36,700 nt of DNA from the NCBI GenBank assembly GCA_001593685.1, contig LUKI01000022.1, forward strand, positions 1 through 36,700, given 5' to 3'. Source of the stretch: Gammaproteobacteria bacterium F7 (GTDB taxonomy: Bacteria; Pseudomonadota; Gammaproteobacteria; Pseudomonadales; IMCC2047). The notes under the pieces are model-generated. The model searched no databases. It saw only the letters and a program-made list of their open reading frames with translations, and was not told where the DNA came from. The translations under genes and the position numbers were made by a program. Shown here in pieces: positions 17,066-26,433 of the stretch; the first letter of the stretch is position 1, and the number at the start of each line of letters is the position of its first letter.

Positions 17066-17120
17066 GCATCACGCCGACTGTTCACATACGGATAACAGTA
17101 GAGGGCTATCGGTGATGTGC
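17066..17120 (-). other. Nested hairpin in the acyltransferase leader
   Basis: Outer stem GCATCAC (17066-17072) pairs with GTGATG...GC (17112-17120, one base bulged); inner stem ACTGTT (17077-17082) pairs with AACAGT (17094-17099). It lies within the roughly 100-base leader predicted from the sigma-54 start. It could be leader structure or part of a small RNA; there is no clear terminator before the coding region. Confidence 0.4.
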
Positions 17121-17151
17121 TTAACATTGATTTACTCTTTTCATAAAGCAA

Positions 17152-17167
17152 TGCGAAAGCCGTGCCA
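17152..17167 (-). promoter_or_regulatory. Sigma-54 promoter of the acyltransferase gene
   Basis: On the minus strand TGGCACGGCTTTCGCA matches the TGGCACG-N4-TTGCA consensus at all fixed positions but one (T to C at -14), with GG and GC correctly spaced. Transcription would start near 17140, about 100 bases before the GTG start. Confidence 0.8.
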
Positions 17168-17252
17168 ACCTTGATTTAATCTTTATATTCAACAGGTTAT
17201 AGAGCAAGTTAACAGTCACGGCCATTCCACACAAAGAAGGGAATGCTTTTTA

Positions 17253-17270
17253 TGTCTCTAAATTAAGACA
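17253..17270. promoter_or_regulatory. Candidate GlrR (QseF) binding site 1
   Basis: TGTC-N10-GACA, extended to TGTCT-N8-AGACA. This is the motif I recall for GlrR at enterobacterial glmY promoters. It is centred about 95 bases upstream of the sigma-54 -24 element, a normal enhancer distance. Confidence 0.65.
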
Positions 17271-17421
17271 AAACAAGCGCTTATATAATTTTTCTTTATA
17301 TATCAGCCAGTTAAAGCGTCTCCTTTTGGAAACAAAACTGACTTCTAGAACATAAAGGGATTTTTTTAGGACTGCAAGCCTTAATTGGCAGGCTTTTCAA
17401 TCTTTTGACCCAACTCAAAAA

Positions 17422-17439
17422 TGTCTGTTTTTTGAGACA
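17422..17439. promoter_or_regulatory. Candidate GlrR (QseF) binding site 2
   Basis: Second TGTC-N10-GACA, again TGTCT-N8-AGACA, about 270 bases upstream of the sigma-54 promoter and 17 bases after the glrR stop. On the minus strand a T-run follows, so a weak glrR terminator is an alternative or additional reading. Confidence 0.5.
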
Positions 17440-17455
17440 GGAAAAATGGAACAGC

Positions 17456-18805
17456 TTAACTTTTAAACTGATCAGGCTTTAAGTTATGGCGCTGCAGGAG
17501 TTTGTAAAAATCAGTTCGGTTTCGTTGCGCTAATTTAGCGGCACGAGAAACATTGCCTTCGGTCAGCCGCAACACTTTAACTAAATAATCGCGTTCAAAG
17601 TGGTGGCGAGCATCGTTAAAAGAAGGCATGACGCCAGATTCGCTATCAATAGCCTCGCGAACCAGCGCTTCAGGAATCATTTTTGTATGCGCTAAAGCAA
17701 CAATTTGCTGCACGACATTCTCCAGTTGCCGTACATTTCCAGGCCAGCCCGCACTCACTAGCAAATTCATAGCCTCAGGACTAAATGCCGTCGCCTTGCT
17801 ATACCGCCCCTTTCGGCACTGCTGCAAAAAATAATTTGCAAGCAGCGGGATATCTTCTCGACGCTCCGCCAATACGGGAATTTTAAGATTGACCACATTC
17901 AATCGATAATACAGGTCCTCGCGAAACAAACCTTTTTTCATGGCCTGTTCAAGATCCCGGTGAGTCGCGGAAATAATTCGTACATCAACAGGGTAACTCT
18001 GCGTGCTTCCTACCGGTCGAACTTGACGTTCCTGAAGCACACGTAATAATTTAACCTGCAATGGCACCGGCATATCACCAATTTCATCAAGAAACAGCGT
18101 ACCGCCATCAGCAGCCCTCAACAAACCAAGATGGTCACTACTGGCCCCCGTAAAGGCGCCTTTCACATGTCCAAATAGCTCTGATTCCAATAACGGTTCA
18201 GGCAAAGCGCCGCAGTTAATTGGAATAAACGGCTGCTGATGTCGCGGGCTGCCACGGTGAATCGCCTGTGCCAACAACTCTTTACCGGTACCGCTCGCTC
18301 CGGTAATTAACAAGCTGACATCGGATTCTGCGACGCGCTTAGCGGTGCTTAACAGCCGCTCCATACTCTCACTGCGAGTCAGAATACTTGAACTCCACTG
18401 GTTTTTTGCGTCGACACTGCCTACTCGACTGGTTTGTGCCAGGGCCTGCCCTATTTGAGAAAGTAGCTCATTTTTATCGACAGGCTTGGTCAAAAAACCA
18501 AACACCCCTTTTTGAGTAGCCGAGACAGCATCGGAAATAGTGCCCTGTGCGGTAATCAAAATAACCGGCAGCCCCGTGTATTGGCGCTGAATGGCTTCAA
18601 ATAACTCAATACCGCTCATGCCATCCATGCGCAGATCACTAACAACCAGGTCAATATCCTGCACGTTAAGCTCAGCTAGCGCCTGCTGACCATCGCTAGC
18701 CGTAGTTACTTGGTAATTTTCAGCCTCAAGACGCATCGCCAGCAATTTTTGAAGGCTAGGATCATCATCAACCAATAATATGTGTGCCGCCGTATTATCT
18801 ACCAT
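17456..18805 (-). CDS. glrR: Sigma-54-dependent response regulator GlrR/QseF
   Basis: NtrC-class activator, 449 aa. Seen: receiver domain with acidic pocket Asp13-15, phospho-acceptor Asp57 (VVSDLRMDG) and Lys107 (FLTKPV); AAA+ domain with Walker A GASGTGKE (169-176), sigma-54-contacting GAFTGA loop (216-221), Walker [13 protein letters not shown] and arginine finger region [11 protein letters not shown]; and a C-terminal Fis-like HTH ending [14 protein letters not shown], as in QseF/GlrR. It is the third gene after the kinase and a QseG-like lipoprotein, the order known from enterobacterial qseEGF. Two matching palindromes and a sigma-54 promoter lie just downstream, pointing to local target control. 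ATG 18805; ribosome site weak. Confidence 0.92.
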   Translation of the reverse strand: MVDNTAAHILLVDDDPSLQKLLAMRLEAENYQVTTASDGQQALAELNVQDIDLVVSDLRMDGMSGIELFEAIQRQYTGLPVILITAQGTISDAVSATQKGVFGFLTKPVDKNELLSQIGQALAQTSRVGSVDAKNQWSSSILTRSESMERLLSTAKRVAESDVSLLITGASGTGKELLAQAIHRGSPRHQQPFIPINCGALPEPLLESELFGHVKGAFTGASSDHLGLLRAADGGTLFLDEIGDMPVPLQVKLLRVLQERQVRPVGSTQSYPVDVRIISATHRDLEQAMKKGLFREDLYYRLNVVNLKIPVLAERREDIPLLANYFLQQCRKGRYSKATAFSPEAMNLLVSAGWPGNVRQLENVVQQIVALAHTKMIPEALVREAIDSESGVMPSFNDARHHFERDYLVKVLRLTEGNVSRAAKLAQRNRTDFYKLLQRHNLKPDQFKS

Positions 18806-18843
18806 CTTCGTTCACTCTACCCTGCTAACCTTATGCGCAGCGG

Positions 18844-19359
18844 CTAAGGCTCAGCGGGCTGTTCTTTACGAGAGCTCATATTCTGCTCAAGATTAGTAAT
18901 CGCCTGAATTTTTTCCTCCAGCACGCGCTGCATTCCCTCACTTTCCTTTAACTCCATTTTGACCTTGCTATAGCGCGCATCCCAATTAATCAGACTCTGA
19001 TTATATTTCAGCAACAACTTGGTCAAGCCGTACAGTTCCTGACTCAGGCTTTCTGAGGCGATCACATATCGAAACGCATCACGTGCACGAATCCAGCCAG
19101 CGCGATTATTGAGCTGCTGATTGAGCAGCGCATAGCGATACCACTGCAAGGTCGTCTTTTCTTCGTCGCCAATAGCGTCCAACCGCTGTCGTGCCTGGGT
19201 CGGCGTTAATTCCATGTACAAATCAGCGATACGCAACCAGTAATAACGCTGCTCGGCAGACAGTACCGGTTCACGCTCCCAGTTTTCATAATAGTCGCGC
19301 TGCATACTGCTACAGCCCACGCCTGACAGTAACACCAACGCTATGACAAGATACTTCAT
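18844..19359 (-). CDS. qseG: QseG-like lipoprotein
   Basis: 171 aa outer-membrane-type lipoprotein. Seen: lipobox LLSGVGC (Cys16), then a helical, Gln/Arg-rich body with LYMELTPTQARQRLDAI (about residues 47-63) typical of YfhG/QseG, and a C-terminal coiled-coil-like stretch VKMELKESEGMQRVLEEKIQAI. In enterobacteria QseG interacts with and modulates the QseE/GlrK kinase; the same job is inferred here. Its ATG overlaps the kinase stop by four bases (19356-19359), showing tight translational coupling, and glrR follows 38 bases later. Sequence divergence from enterobacterial QseG is high, so assignment leans on context. Confidence 0.75.
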   Translation of the reverse strand: MKYLVIALVLLSGVGCSSMQRDYYENWEREPVLSAEQRYYWLRIADLYMELTPTQARQRLDAIGDEEKTTLQWYRYALLNQQLNNRAGWIRARDAFRYVIASESLSQELYGLTKLLLKYNQSLINWDARYSKVKMELKESEGMQRVLEEKIQAITNLEQNMSSRKEQPAEP

Positions 19360-20795
19360 TCATTACCCTCCGCAGGGCACTGCAAGCGAAAACACACCGC
19401 CAGCGAATCATGTTTGACCAACACCAAATCGCCACCATGTGCCTGCATGCATTCTTTAGCCACACTCAAACCAATACCGGACCCTTTGATAGGGCCACTT
19501 CGACTACCAGTACCTTGATAAAAAGGCTCAAAAATCTTGGCTTTTTCCTGTTCACCAATAGGATCACCACTATTGGCAACATCCATGACTAATTGCTCGC
19601 CACCGTTCCCCTCAGCCTTGTACCAGCTGATATCTATAACACCCTGTTGCGGCGTATAGTTGACCGCATTGGAAAGCAAATTATCCAGTACTGCACGGAA
19701 TTTTGTTTCATCCACCGCCCACCTGTCGACACTACCAGCGTACCGTAACTGCAAGCCTTTGCGTTCAATGGTCATTTGATAGGTAGCAATCAGCTCCTGC
19801 CACAAAGCCTGCAAATTAACCAACTGCAACGCCAGCGCTTGGCTGTGAACCATCTGGTTATAATCCAACAGGTTCTCAATTAATCGCTGCAGCTCATGGC
19901 TGTTAGCCTGAAGAATATCCACCACATCCTGTTGCTTCGGTTGCAGCTCACCAACAACCCCCTCAGCCATCAGGTCAGCACCTTCACGCAAACTGGCTAG
20001 CGGTGTTTTTAGCTCGTGCGACATGTGCCGTAAAAACTGCAATTTTTCCGCCTCCAATTCAGCAAGCCGTGTACGAAGCCACTCCAATTGACTACCCAGT
20101 TTCTGCATTTCAGCCGGGCCGGAAACATGAATCGGTTGACTCATATCACCACTACCCAGTTGGCGAATCTGCTTGCGAATTTGCCTAACCGGCGAGTTAA
20201 TCCAGTAAATAAGTAAAATAGAAAAGAAAAACGTCAATACAGCCAAAAGTCCAACCATCACCAGCAGAGAACGCTGAATATTATTGGCATCTTCGACTAA
20301 CGTCGCCAGACGCTGATCCACATAGCGTTGGACCAGCCGCTGAAATTTAAACGACTCATCCCCCAACTGTGCGAACAGAGGCAGTGCCGCTTTCATTTCC
20401 GCTCCCTGCTCCGGCAACTGGTTTAATGTTGCGTCCAATAGCTGCCAACTGTCTCGTATTGTTGTTGCCGTAGTGGCCTGGTGATCAGGCAACACCGTCG
20501 CCATCTGTTCCAGGATTAGCAGTAGCTGTCGCCGTTCGCGCACAAACAATGCCAGCAAATCGCTATCTATCAGGGCCACGTATTGGCGCGCACGCCTCTC
20601 CAATTCATGCAACCCGGCTTCGAACTGCTGACTACTGCGCGTCAAACTGATTATTTGTTGGTTAACCGACTGGTTCTGCCGCGCCTGCTCATCAATAGTT
20701 TCGACGGTATAAAAAATAGCTACACACAGCGGGGCAACAACGGTCATTAGACCAAACAGCATGAGTTGTAAAATTGATCGAGGTCGCCACAACAT
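19356..20795 (-). CDS. glrK: Sensor histidine kinase GlrK/QseE
   Basis: 479 aa inner-membrane kinase. Seen: membrane segments about 11-30 and 177-199 flanking a helical periplasmic sensor region, HAMP (about 200-250), and dimerisation/phospho-acceptor FLRHMSHELKTPLASLREG with His260. The HATPase region has the N box DNLLSNAVNYTP, and G boxes include GSGIGLSVAKECMQAHGGDL. The sensor region resembles the envelope-stress QseE class by its helical make-up rather than by recognisable residues. First gene of the glrK-qseG-glrR set; a 107-base gap separates it from der. The signal sensed is unknown. Confidence 0.9.
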   Translation of the reverse strand: MLWRPRSILQLMLFGLMTVVAPLCVAIFYTVETIDEQARQNQSVNQQIISLTRSSQQFEAGLHELERRARQYVALIDSDLLALFVRERRQLLLILEQMATVLPDHQATTATTIRDSWQLLDATLNQLPEQGAEMKAALPLFAQLGDESFKFQRLVQRYVDQRLATLVEDANNIQRSLLVMVGLLAVLTFFFSILLIYWINSPVRQIRKQIRQLGSGDMSQPIHVSGPAEMQKLGSQLEWLRTRLAELEAEKLQFLRHMSHELKTPLASLREGADLMAEGVVGELQPKQQDVVDILQANSHELQRLIENLLDYNQMVHSQALALQLVNLQALWQELIATYQMTIERKGLQLRYAGSVDRWAVDETKFRAVLDNLLSNAVNYTPQQGVIDISWYKAEGNGGEQLVMDVANSGDPIGEQEKAKIFEPFYQGTGSRSGPIKGSGIGLSVAKECMQAHGGDLVLVKHDSLAVCFRLQCPAEGNE

Positions 20796-20902
20796 AGACA
20801 GGCTTCAAAGAAAATGGAGCGTTAAATGCGCTACCAACATATTCAACCAAAAACAGCACTTACTGCAAGGTTAATCCGCTTTCACACAAACCCATACGGC
20901 CT

Positions 20903-22303
20903 TTATCGACCGCGTTTGTTATGCCGCGCATGCTCAACCACGCGACGCTTTTTATTAAGCTGGCGATCAGTCAGCAGGTTCTTGCGACCTTCAAAGGGGT
21001 TTTTTCCAGACTTAAACTCAACAAAAATAGGCGTGCCTTCGATTTTTAACGCCTTGCGGAAAGTGTTTTCAAGAAAACGGGTGTAGTTATTGGGTACATT
21101 TTCGGTCTGATTACCGTGCACAATAATACGTGGTGGGTTCGCTCCCCCCATGTGTGCCATACGTAGCTTAATACGACGACCTCTCACCATCGGCGGCGCA
21201 TGTTCAGTGGTAGCCTGTTGCAAAATACTGGTAAGTTTGTTCGTTGACCAGCGGGTTGTTGCCGACGCAAAAGCCTTATCGATGGAACCATATAAGTCGC
21301 CTACCGCCGTGCCGTGTAAGGCAGAGATAAAGTGGATCTTAGCGTAGCCAACAAAATCCAGCCGACGTTCCAAATCCTGTTTAACCTTGCGCTTGTCGTC
21401 GGCATCCATACCGTCCCACTTATTGACAGCAATCACCAACGCACGCCCCGCATCCAGCGCGTAACCAAGCATATGCAAATCCTGATCGACTACGCCTTCA
21501 CGCGCATCAAATACACACACCACAACGTTAGCATCGGAGATGGCTTGCAGCGTTTTAATAATCGAGAACTTTTCCACCGTTTCCTTAACGTTCTTACGGC
21601 GTCGCACCCCCGCGGTGTCAATCAGGGTGTAAGGCTTTCCATGTCGCTCATAAGGAATATAAACGCTGTCACGAGTAGTGCCTGGTTGGTCATAAACCAC
21701 CACTCGGTCTTCACCCAGCATACGATTTACCAACGTTGATTTACCCACGTTAGGACGGCCAATAACGGCAATACGCGTGCCTTTATCATCCTCCTCGTCA
21801 ATAGGCTCAGGCTCAGGAAACGGCTCAAGCACAATTTCCATCAGGCTACGCACACCGCGGTTATGGGCCGCAGCAATATGATATAGGTTGGGCAAACCCA
21901 TACTATGAAACTCAACCGTCGCAACATCGGTATCCAAACCGTCGGTTTTGTTGGCAACCAGATAGCAGGTTTTATTAATTTTACGCAAGTGATTGGCAAT
22001 CATTTCATCGGCTGCCGTCAAACCCACCTGAGCATCAACCAAAAATAACACCGCATCCGCTTCATCCATCGCCTGCCAGGACTGATCGGCCATTTTGGTA
22101 TCAATACCCGCTTCATCACCACTGATACCACCGGTATCAATAACAATAAATTTACGCTCGCTGATCTCACCCTCACCATACTTTCGGTCGCGGGTTAGGC
22201 CTGCATAGTCAGCCACCAGCGCATCGCGCGATCGCGTGAGGCGATTAAAAAGAGTGGACTTGCCCACATTGGGTCGGCCCACGATTGCGATGACTGGGAT
22301 CAT
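20903..22303 (-). CDS. der: Ribosome-assembly GTPase Der (EngA)
   Basis: Essential double GTPase for 50S subunit maturation, 466 aa. Seen: G domain 1 with [14 protein letters not shown] near the N-terminus, DTGG and NKTDG; acidic linker [13 protein letters not shown] domain 2 with a second [18 protein letters not shown] and NKWDG; and a KH-like C-terminal domain ending in a basic tail [16 protein letters not shown]. Family length is normal. It follows bamB as in most gammaproteobacteria, but an intrinsic terminator (22373-22391) lies between them, so der probably also has its own promoter in 22304-22370. Confidence 0.97.
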   Translation of the reverse strand: MIPVIAIVGRPNVGKSTLFNRLTRSRDALVADYAGLTRDRKYGEGEISERKFIVIDTGGISGDEAGIDTKMADQSWQAMDEADAVLFLVDAQVGLTAADEMIANHLRKINKTCYLVANKTDGLDTDVATVEFHSMGLPNLYHIAAAHNRGVRSLMEIVLEPFPEPEPIDEEDDKGTRIAVIGRPNVGKSTLVNRMLGEDRVVVYDQPGTTRDSVYIPYERHGKPYTLIDTAGVRRRKNVKETVEKFSIIKTLQAISDANVVVCVFDAREGVVDQDLHMLGYALDAGRALVIAVNKWDGMDADDKRKVKQDLERRLDFVGYAKIHFISALHGTAVGDLYGSIDKAFASATTRWSTNKLTSILQQATTEHAPPMVRGRRIKLRMAHMGGANPPRIIVHGNQTENVPNNYTRFLENTFRKALKIEGTPIFVEFKSGKNPFEGRKNLLTDRQLNKKRRVVEHARHNKRGR

Positions 22304-22367
22304 GATCTAAACCTATAAAAAACAGTCAACCAAACCAACAAGCAGGCAAAGTTCACTATCGTTATCT

Positions 22368-22391
22368 AAAAAGCGGGCCGAAACAGCCCGC
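22368..22391 (-). terminator. Intrinsic terminator after bamB
   Basis: GCGGGC (22373-22378) pairs with GCCCGC (22386-22391); on the minus strand the stem is followed by TTTTTA. It lies in the bamB-der gap and may partly uncouple der. Confidence 0.8.
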
Positions 22392-22431
22392 CAAAATCTG
22401 CGCATTGCACGTCATGTAGCGCAGTAAAAAT

Positions 22432-23601
22432 CTACTCAACCGTTACTGCAACTAGCTTACCGCTATTACCATAGACATACAGCATATTGCTCTTCGCCAG
22501 TAGCTTTGAACGCACACCGTCACTGTCTATTTTCTTGCGCGCAACAAAACGACCATCACGCTGAGACATAACGTGCAGATAACCTTCCGAGTCAGCTACC
22601 GCGACATAGTTGCCAAAGGTAACCGGAGCCGTGATACCACGATGTTTCAATGCTGACTGCGTCCAACTTAGTTCACTATCACTTTGCGATATGGCCGACA
22701 GCTCGCCGTCAGCAGCACTGACATATAAATTACCGAGCCCTTCATCTGGCCCCTGATAGCTGGACAACTCGCGACGCCACAGAGGCCGCCCGGTAGTTAC
22801 ATCCAGAGCGACAACAAAGCCTTGGAAACTAGTGACATAAAGCTCGTTACCCGCTAACAGCAGATCGCCATCAATATCGGTCATACGCTCAAATTCAGAG
22901 CGGCCCTGCGCAACCGTTGCTCGCTGTTTCCAAATCAAACTGCCATTATCTGGATTAAGCGCGATTACCTGGCCATTACCCATACCCAAAATAGCCAGTT
23001 CGGGCGTTAAGACCGGCGTACTGGTACCACGTAAAGACAGCGACGGTGTGCTGCTTTCATACTGCCAACGCTTTTCACCACTGCTGTGATCAAAAGCAAA
23101 TATTTTTTCGTCTTGCGTCTGAACCACCACCGTACTGGCATTGGTTTTGGGTGCCGACAGGATTTCACTGGACACCTCTTTACGCCAAACCTGGCTACCA
23201 TCCGTTTTATTGAGTGCCACTAGATGTCCACTGGACGTGCCCAGCAGCACTAATCCATACCCGGCACCAACGCCTCCACTCAAAGGCTCCTTAAGGCTAA
23301 CACGCCACAATCGTTTCCCGGTGCTCCGGTCAAAAGCCGCCACAACACCACGTGCATCAGCCGCATAAATGACCTTGCCATCAATCGCTGGCGTTAACTT
23401 CAAATAATACTCACCAACGCCGTCACCCACCGAAGCAGACCACACTTTATTAACGTTTGCCTGCGCATCAAATTTGACTAACGGGGTAGGCTCAGGCCCA
23501 ACCTCTTCATCTTTAGAAAATAATGAGCAGCCCGCCATCAGAGACAGTAATGCGACGGCACTAACCGTTCTCAGTACTGGAGTGGAGAATAAAGATTTCA
23601 T
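22432..23601 (-). CDS. bamB: Outer-membrane assembly lipoprotein BamB
   Basis: 389 aa beta-propeller subunit of the BAM complex that inserts outer-membrane proteins. Seen: lipobox LMAGC (Cys25), then PQQ-like blades with repeated FDRSTGKRLWRV, LNKTDGSQVWRKE, FDHSSGEKRWQYE, LNPDNGSLIWKQR and LDVTTGRPLWRRELSS units, and TDIDGDLLLAGNELYVTSFQGFVVALD, a BamB hallmark. ATG 23601 directly follows the yfgM stop codon with no gap, so translation is coupled. Gene order hisS-yfgM-bamB-der is the usual one. Confidence 0.96.
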   Translation of the reverse strand: MKSLFSTPVLRTVSAVALLSLMAGCSLFSKDEEVGPEPTPLVKFDAQANVNKVWSASVGDGVGEYYLKLTPAIDGKVIYAADARGVVAAFDRSTGKRLWRVSLKEPLSGGVGAGYGLVLLGTSSGHLVALNKTDGSQVWRKEVSSEILSAPKTNASTVVVQTQDEKIFAFDHSSGEKRWQYESSTPSLSLRGTSTPVLTPELAILGMGNGQVIALNPDNGSLIWKQRATVAQGRSEFERMTDIDGDLLLAGNELYVTSFQGFVVALDVTTGRPLWRRELSSYQGPDEGLGNLYVSAADGELSAISQSDSELSWTQSALKHRGITAPVTFGNYVAVADSEGYLHVMSQRDGRFVARKKIDSDGVRSKLLAKSNMLYVYGNSGKLVAVTVE

Positions 23602-24255
23602 CTAACCTTCCTCAGCAGCCACATCATCAAGTTTTAAGTTCAATAAAGGGCGTGCGCCAGTCTCACTGGCAGCTGCAGCCGCCTGGTAAGCCGATCGAGC
23701 ATCCGCTTCACGTCCAAGGCTCAGGTAAATATCGCCCTTAACTTCATCATAACTAGCCTGGTGAGCACCGGCGTCCACACCTTCAATCAACGCTAATGCA
23801 CGCTGCTGGTTGTCCTCACCGCCCTGCGCGGCAACGACCCGCGCCAATCTTAATAGCGCAACCTTGTGTAAAGAACCGGCTTTATCGGCATTATCCACAG
23901 CCCAGCTCAGCTGGCTCTCAGCCTCTTCAAAATTGCCTTCAAGCACAGCCTGTTTAGCAGCTAATAGCGCTCCGTATTGGGCATAGGTTAGCGAGCCATA
24001 ATCATTTTTCAGCTGCTCAGCCAAGTGCATGACGGTTGACGTCTGACTTTCATTCGACAGCGCTACGGCCTCAATCAAGCTAAAATAAATCTCAGATGCC
24101 GCTTCTCCCGACGCCTGTTTATTCGCCTGCCAGCTCTGCCAACCAAACACTGCAGCAATCGCCAGCAACACTCCAATAACCAGGGATTTACCGTTTTCTT
24201 TCCACCAGCGCTTCACAGCTGCCAGCTGTTCATCTTCTGTACGATAGGTTTCCAC
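23602..24255 (-). CDS. yfgM: YfgM, periplasmic TPR ancillary SecYEG subunit
   Basis: 217 aa membrane-anchored TPR protein that links the Sec translocon with periplasmic chaperones. Seen: short cytosolic start YRTEDEQLAAVKRWWKENGK, one membrane segment (about 24-41), then TPR-like helices and the family text YGALLAAKQAVLEGNFEEAE and DEVKGDIYLSLGREADARSAYQAA. Start is GTG 24255 with GGAG about six bases upstream. It begins 15 bases after hisS ends and abuts bamB, so the three are one operon. Confidence 0.93.
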   Translation of the reverse strand: METYRTEDEQLAAVKRWWKENGKSLVIGVLLAIAAVFGWQSWQANKQASGEAASEIYFSLIEAVALSNESQTSTVMHLAEQLKNDYGSLTYAQYGALLAAKQAVLEGNFEEAESQLSWAVDNADKAGSLHKVALLRLARVVAAQGGEDNQQRALALIEGVDAGAHQASYDEVKGDIYLSLGREADARSAYQAAAAASETGARPLLNLKLDDVAAEEG

Positions 24256-24270
24256 CGAATACTCCGTAAT

Positions 24271-25551
24271 CTAGTGAGTCGTTAATTTTTTGAAGTGTTC
24301 AACCAAGCCATCGGATTTTACTCTCGCTTGCTCTGCACCGCCACGCAGCGGCTTAACAGTAACTTCACTCTGGGCCAGCTCTTCTTCACCAATCAATAAA
24401 GCATAATCGGCGCCCGACTTATCTGCGCGCTTCAACTGACCTTTAAATCCTCCACCCGTACAATCAACCTGCACACGAAGGTTTTCAAACCCAGAGCGCA
24501 ACGTTTCAGCAACCTGCAAAGCAGCTGAACTCGCACCTTCGCCTGCAGATGCAACATAGATATCGGCTGTTTTCGACAAATTATCAGGAATGCACTGCAA
24601 GGTTTGTAACATTAATATCAGACGCTCAACGCCCATCGCAAAACCAACGGCGGGGGTTGGCTTGCCACCTAATTGCTCAACTAAACCATCATAGCGACCA
24701 CCAGCACAGACCGTACCTTGAGCACCCAGTTCCGCGGTCACCCATTCAAACACTGTTTTACTGTAATAATCGAGCCCACGAACCAAGCGTGGGTTAACTT
24801 GATAAGCGATGCCAGCGGCATCGAGCCTCGCCAGTAACTGTTGAAAATGATCAGCAGATTCTTGATCCAGATAGTCTTTGAAGTTGGGGGCTTCATCAAG
24901 CAAGGCCTGCGTATCAGGATTTTTACTATCCAAAATACGTAATGGGTTACTGCTCAAGCGTCGCTGACTGTCCTTATCCAGTCGATCGATATGTTTCTCC
25001 AGAAAAGTAACTAAATCGTCCCGATAACGCGCGCGCGCCTCAGCACTGCCCAGCGAGTTAATTTCCAATGTTACATGATCCAGCAAACCCAGCTCTCGCC
25101 ACAGGCGCGCACTGAGCATAATCAGCTCCGCATCAATATCCGGACCAGCCATGCCAAAGGTTTCAACGCCGATCTGGTGGAATTGGCGATAACGCCCTTT
25201 CTGAGGTCGTTCATAACGAAACATCGGGCCGTTGTACCATAACCGCTGCACTTGGTTGTACAGCAGACCGTGCTCTTCACAGGCGCGAACACAACAGGCT
25301 GTTCCTTCAGGTCGCAATGTCAGGCTTTCACCATTACGATCCTCAAAGGTATACATTTCTTTTTCGACAATATCGGTGACCTCACCGATAGAGCGTTTAA
25401 AAAGGTCGGTATACTCAACAATTGGCATGCGAATCTGTTGATAACCATACCCCTTCAAAACTCGCAAAACGGTTTCTTCAAGATACTGCCAGCTCGACGT
25501 TTCAGCAGGCAGTATGTCATTCATACCGCGGATGGCTTTAATCTTTGCCAA
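24271..25551 (-). CDS. hisS: Histidyl-tRNA synthetase
   Basis: Class II aminoacyl-tRNA synthetase, 426 aa homodimer. Seen: [13 protein letters not shown] at the N-terminus, motif 2 [22 protein letters not shown], histidine-specific loops [16 protein letters not shown] and [15 protein letters not shown], motif 3 [11 protein letters not shown], and the anticodon-binding domain near the C-terminus ([21 protein letters not shown]). The start is TTG 25551: the reading begins [11 protein letters not shown] at the position where homologues start, AAGGA lies seven bases upstream, and the next in-frame ATG would cut the conserved RGMND. Operon with rodZ upstream and yfgM/bamB downstream. Confidence 0.96.
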   Translation of the reverse strand: MAKIKAIRGMNDILPAETSSWQYLEETVLRVLKGYGYQQIRMPIVEYTDLFKRSIGEVTDIVEKEMYTFEDRNGESLTLRPEGTACCVRACEEHGLLYNQVQRLWYNGPMFRYERPQKGRYRQFHQIGVETFGMAGPDIDAELIMLSARLWRELGLLDHVTLEINSLGSAEARARYRDDLVTFLEKHIDRLDKDSQRRLSSNPLRILDSKNPDTQALLDEAPNFKDYLDQESADHFQQLLARLDAAGIAYQVNPRLVRGLDYYSKTVFEWVTAELGAQGTVCAGGRYDGLVEQLGGKPTPAVGFAMGVERLILMLQTLQCIPDNLSKTADIYVASAGEGASSAALQVAETLRSGFENLRVQVDCTGGGFKGQLKRADKSGADYALLIGEEELAQSEVTVKPLRGGAEQARVKSDGLVEHFKKLTTH

Positions 25552-25615
25552 GGCGTAATCCTTAAATTAAATAGGTTTGTATCAGGTTGTCACTGTCTGC
25601 GAATAAACGCGTAAA

Positions 25616-26431
25616 TCAGGGCTGTCGGAGACCAAGCTCAATGTTGGTAATATCACCACTGCGGGCCGCACTCGACAGATCAACTGGCGCACTATTGTAT
25701 GACAGTTTAACCGCCGCTGCATTGCCTATTGCGACATCAAAAAAAGATTGGCTAGTCAGGTTAACTTCTTCACCGGCTAACTTAACGCCATTAAAAAGAA
25801 TCTTATCATCGGCATCGCGCACTTCAAGCCAGCTACTATCAATAAACTGTACCAACAGCGTTGCCTCTGGAGCAGTCGCTTTCGCCGACTCAGAACTAAC
25901 ACTTAGGTCAACCGCTTCAATATGGGTTTTACCGCTCACGGTTCCCGCCTCAACGACGGCTACCTGCTCAGTTGCGGGCATCAGCTCTTCAGCTTGCTGT
26001 TCATTCCAGAAATAAACCGAAGTCAGCACAAATAACAGCACCGACAAAATTCCTAACAATCGCATCACTGGGTCAGAGGTTGCAGCCTTGATGCGTTCGC
26101 GCTTCCGTAACTTAGGCGTTTCTTGCTGAGCATCAAGGTAACGCTGGTAAGCAGCCAGCACCTCTTCGCTCTTCACCCCAACACATTGGGCGTAATTCTT
26201 TAGGTAGCCTTTCACAAATGTTGCACTTGGCAGGGCAGAAAAATTTTCAGCCTCAATATGAGCAATGGCACTTTCAGCCATATTCAAACGACGCGCGATA
26301 TAGGTCTGAGTCAAACCCGCTTTATCGCGTGCTTTACGTAACAGCTCACCAGCACCTAACTGTTCGGCAACCAGTTTTAAATCAACTGGCGACAGGTCTT
26401 GCTCAACAATTTTTTCAGCGAGATTATCCAA
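25616..26431 (-). CDS. rodZ: Cytoskeletal adaptor RodZ
   Basis: 271 aa bitopic protein that ties MreB to the membrane and sets rod shape. Seen: N-terminal Xre-type HTH (about residues 29-90, LLRKARDKAGLTQTYIARRLNMAESAIAHIE), basic juxtamembrane KLRKRERIKAA, membrane segment about 130-147, and the periplasmic DUF4115 beta domain VQFIDSSWLEVRDADDKILF...AVKLSYNSAPVDL. Somewhat short against E. coli (337 aa), mainly in the linker. The start is TTG 26431, two bases after the pilW stop, with AAGGG upstream; the annotated start is less certain than the gene. The usual pilW-rodZ-(ispG)-hisS neighbourhood lacks ispG here. Confidence 0.9.
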   Translation of the reverse strand: MDNLAEKIVEQDLSPVDLKLVAEQLGAGELLRKARDKAGLTQTYIARRLNMAESAIAHIEAENFSALPSATFVKGYLKNYAQCVGVKSEEVLAAYQRYLDAQQETPKLRKRERIKAATSDPVMRLLGILSVLLFVLTSVYFWNEQQAEELMPATEQVAVVEAGTVSGKTHIEAVDLSVSSESAKATAPEATLLVQFIDSSWLEVRDADDKILFNGVKLAGEEVNLTSQSFFDVAIGNAAAVKLSYNSAPVDLSSAARSGDITNIELGLRQP

Positions 26432-26433
26432 CC

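Noticed and set aside
17171-17250. IHF site between the sigma-54 promoter and GlrR site 1
   Set aside because: AATCAA occurs on the minus strand but the second half of the consensus (TTR) is missing, so it is not supported.
17360-17405. Plus-strand terminator AAGCCT/AGGCTT with following T-rich stretch
   Set aside because: No plus-strand gene ends there (yciH is about 1 kb upstream and enclosed), so it has no obvious client; left unassigned.
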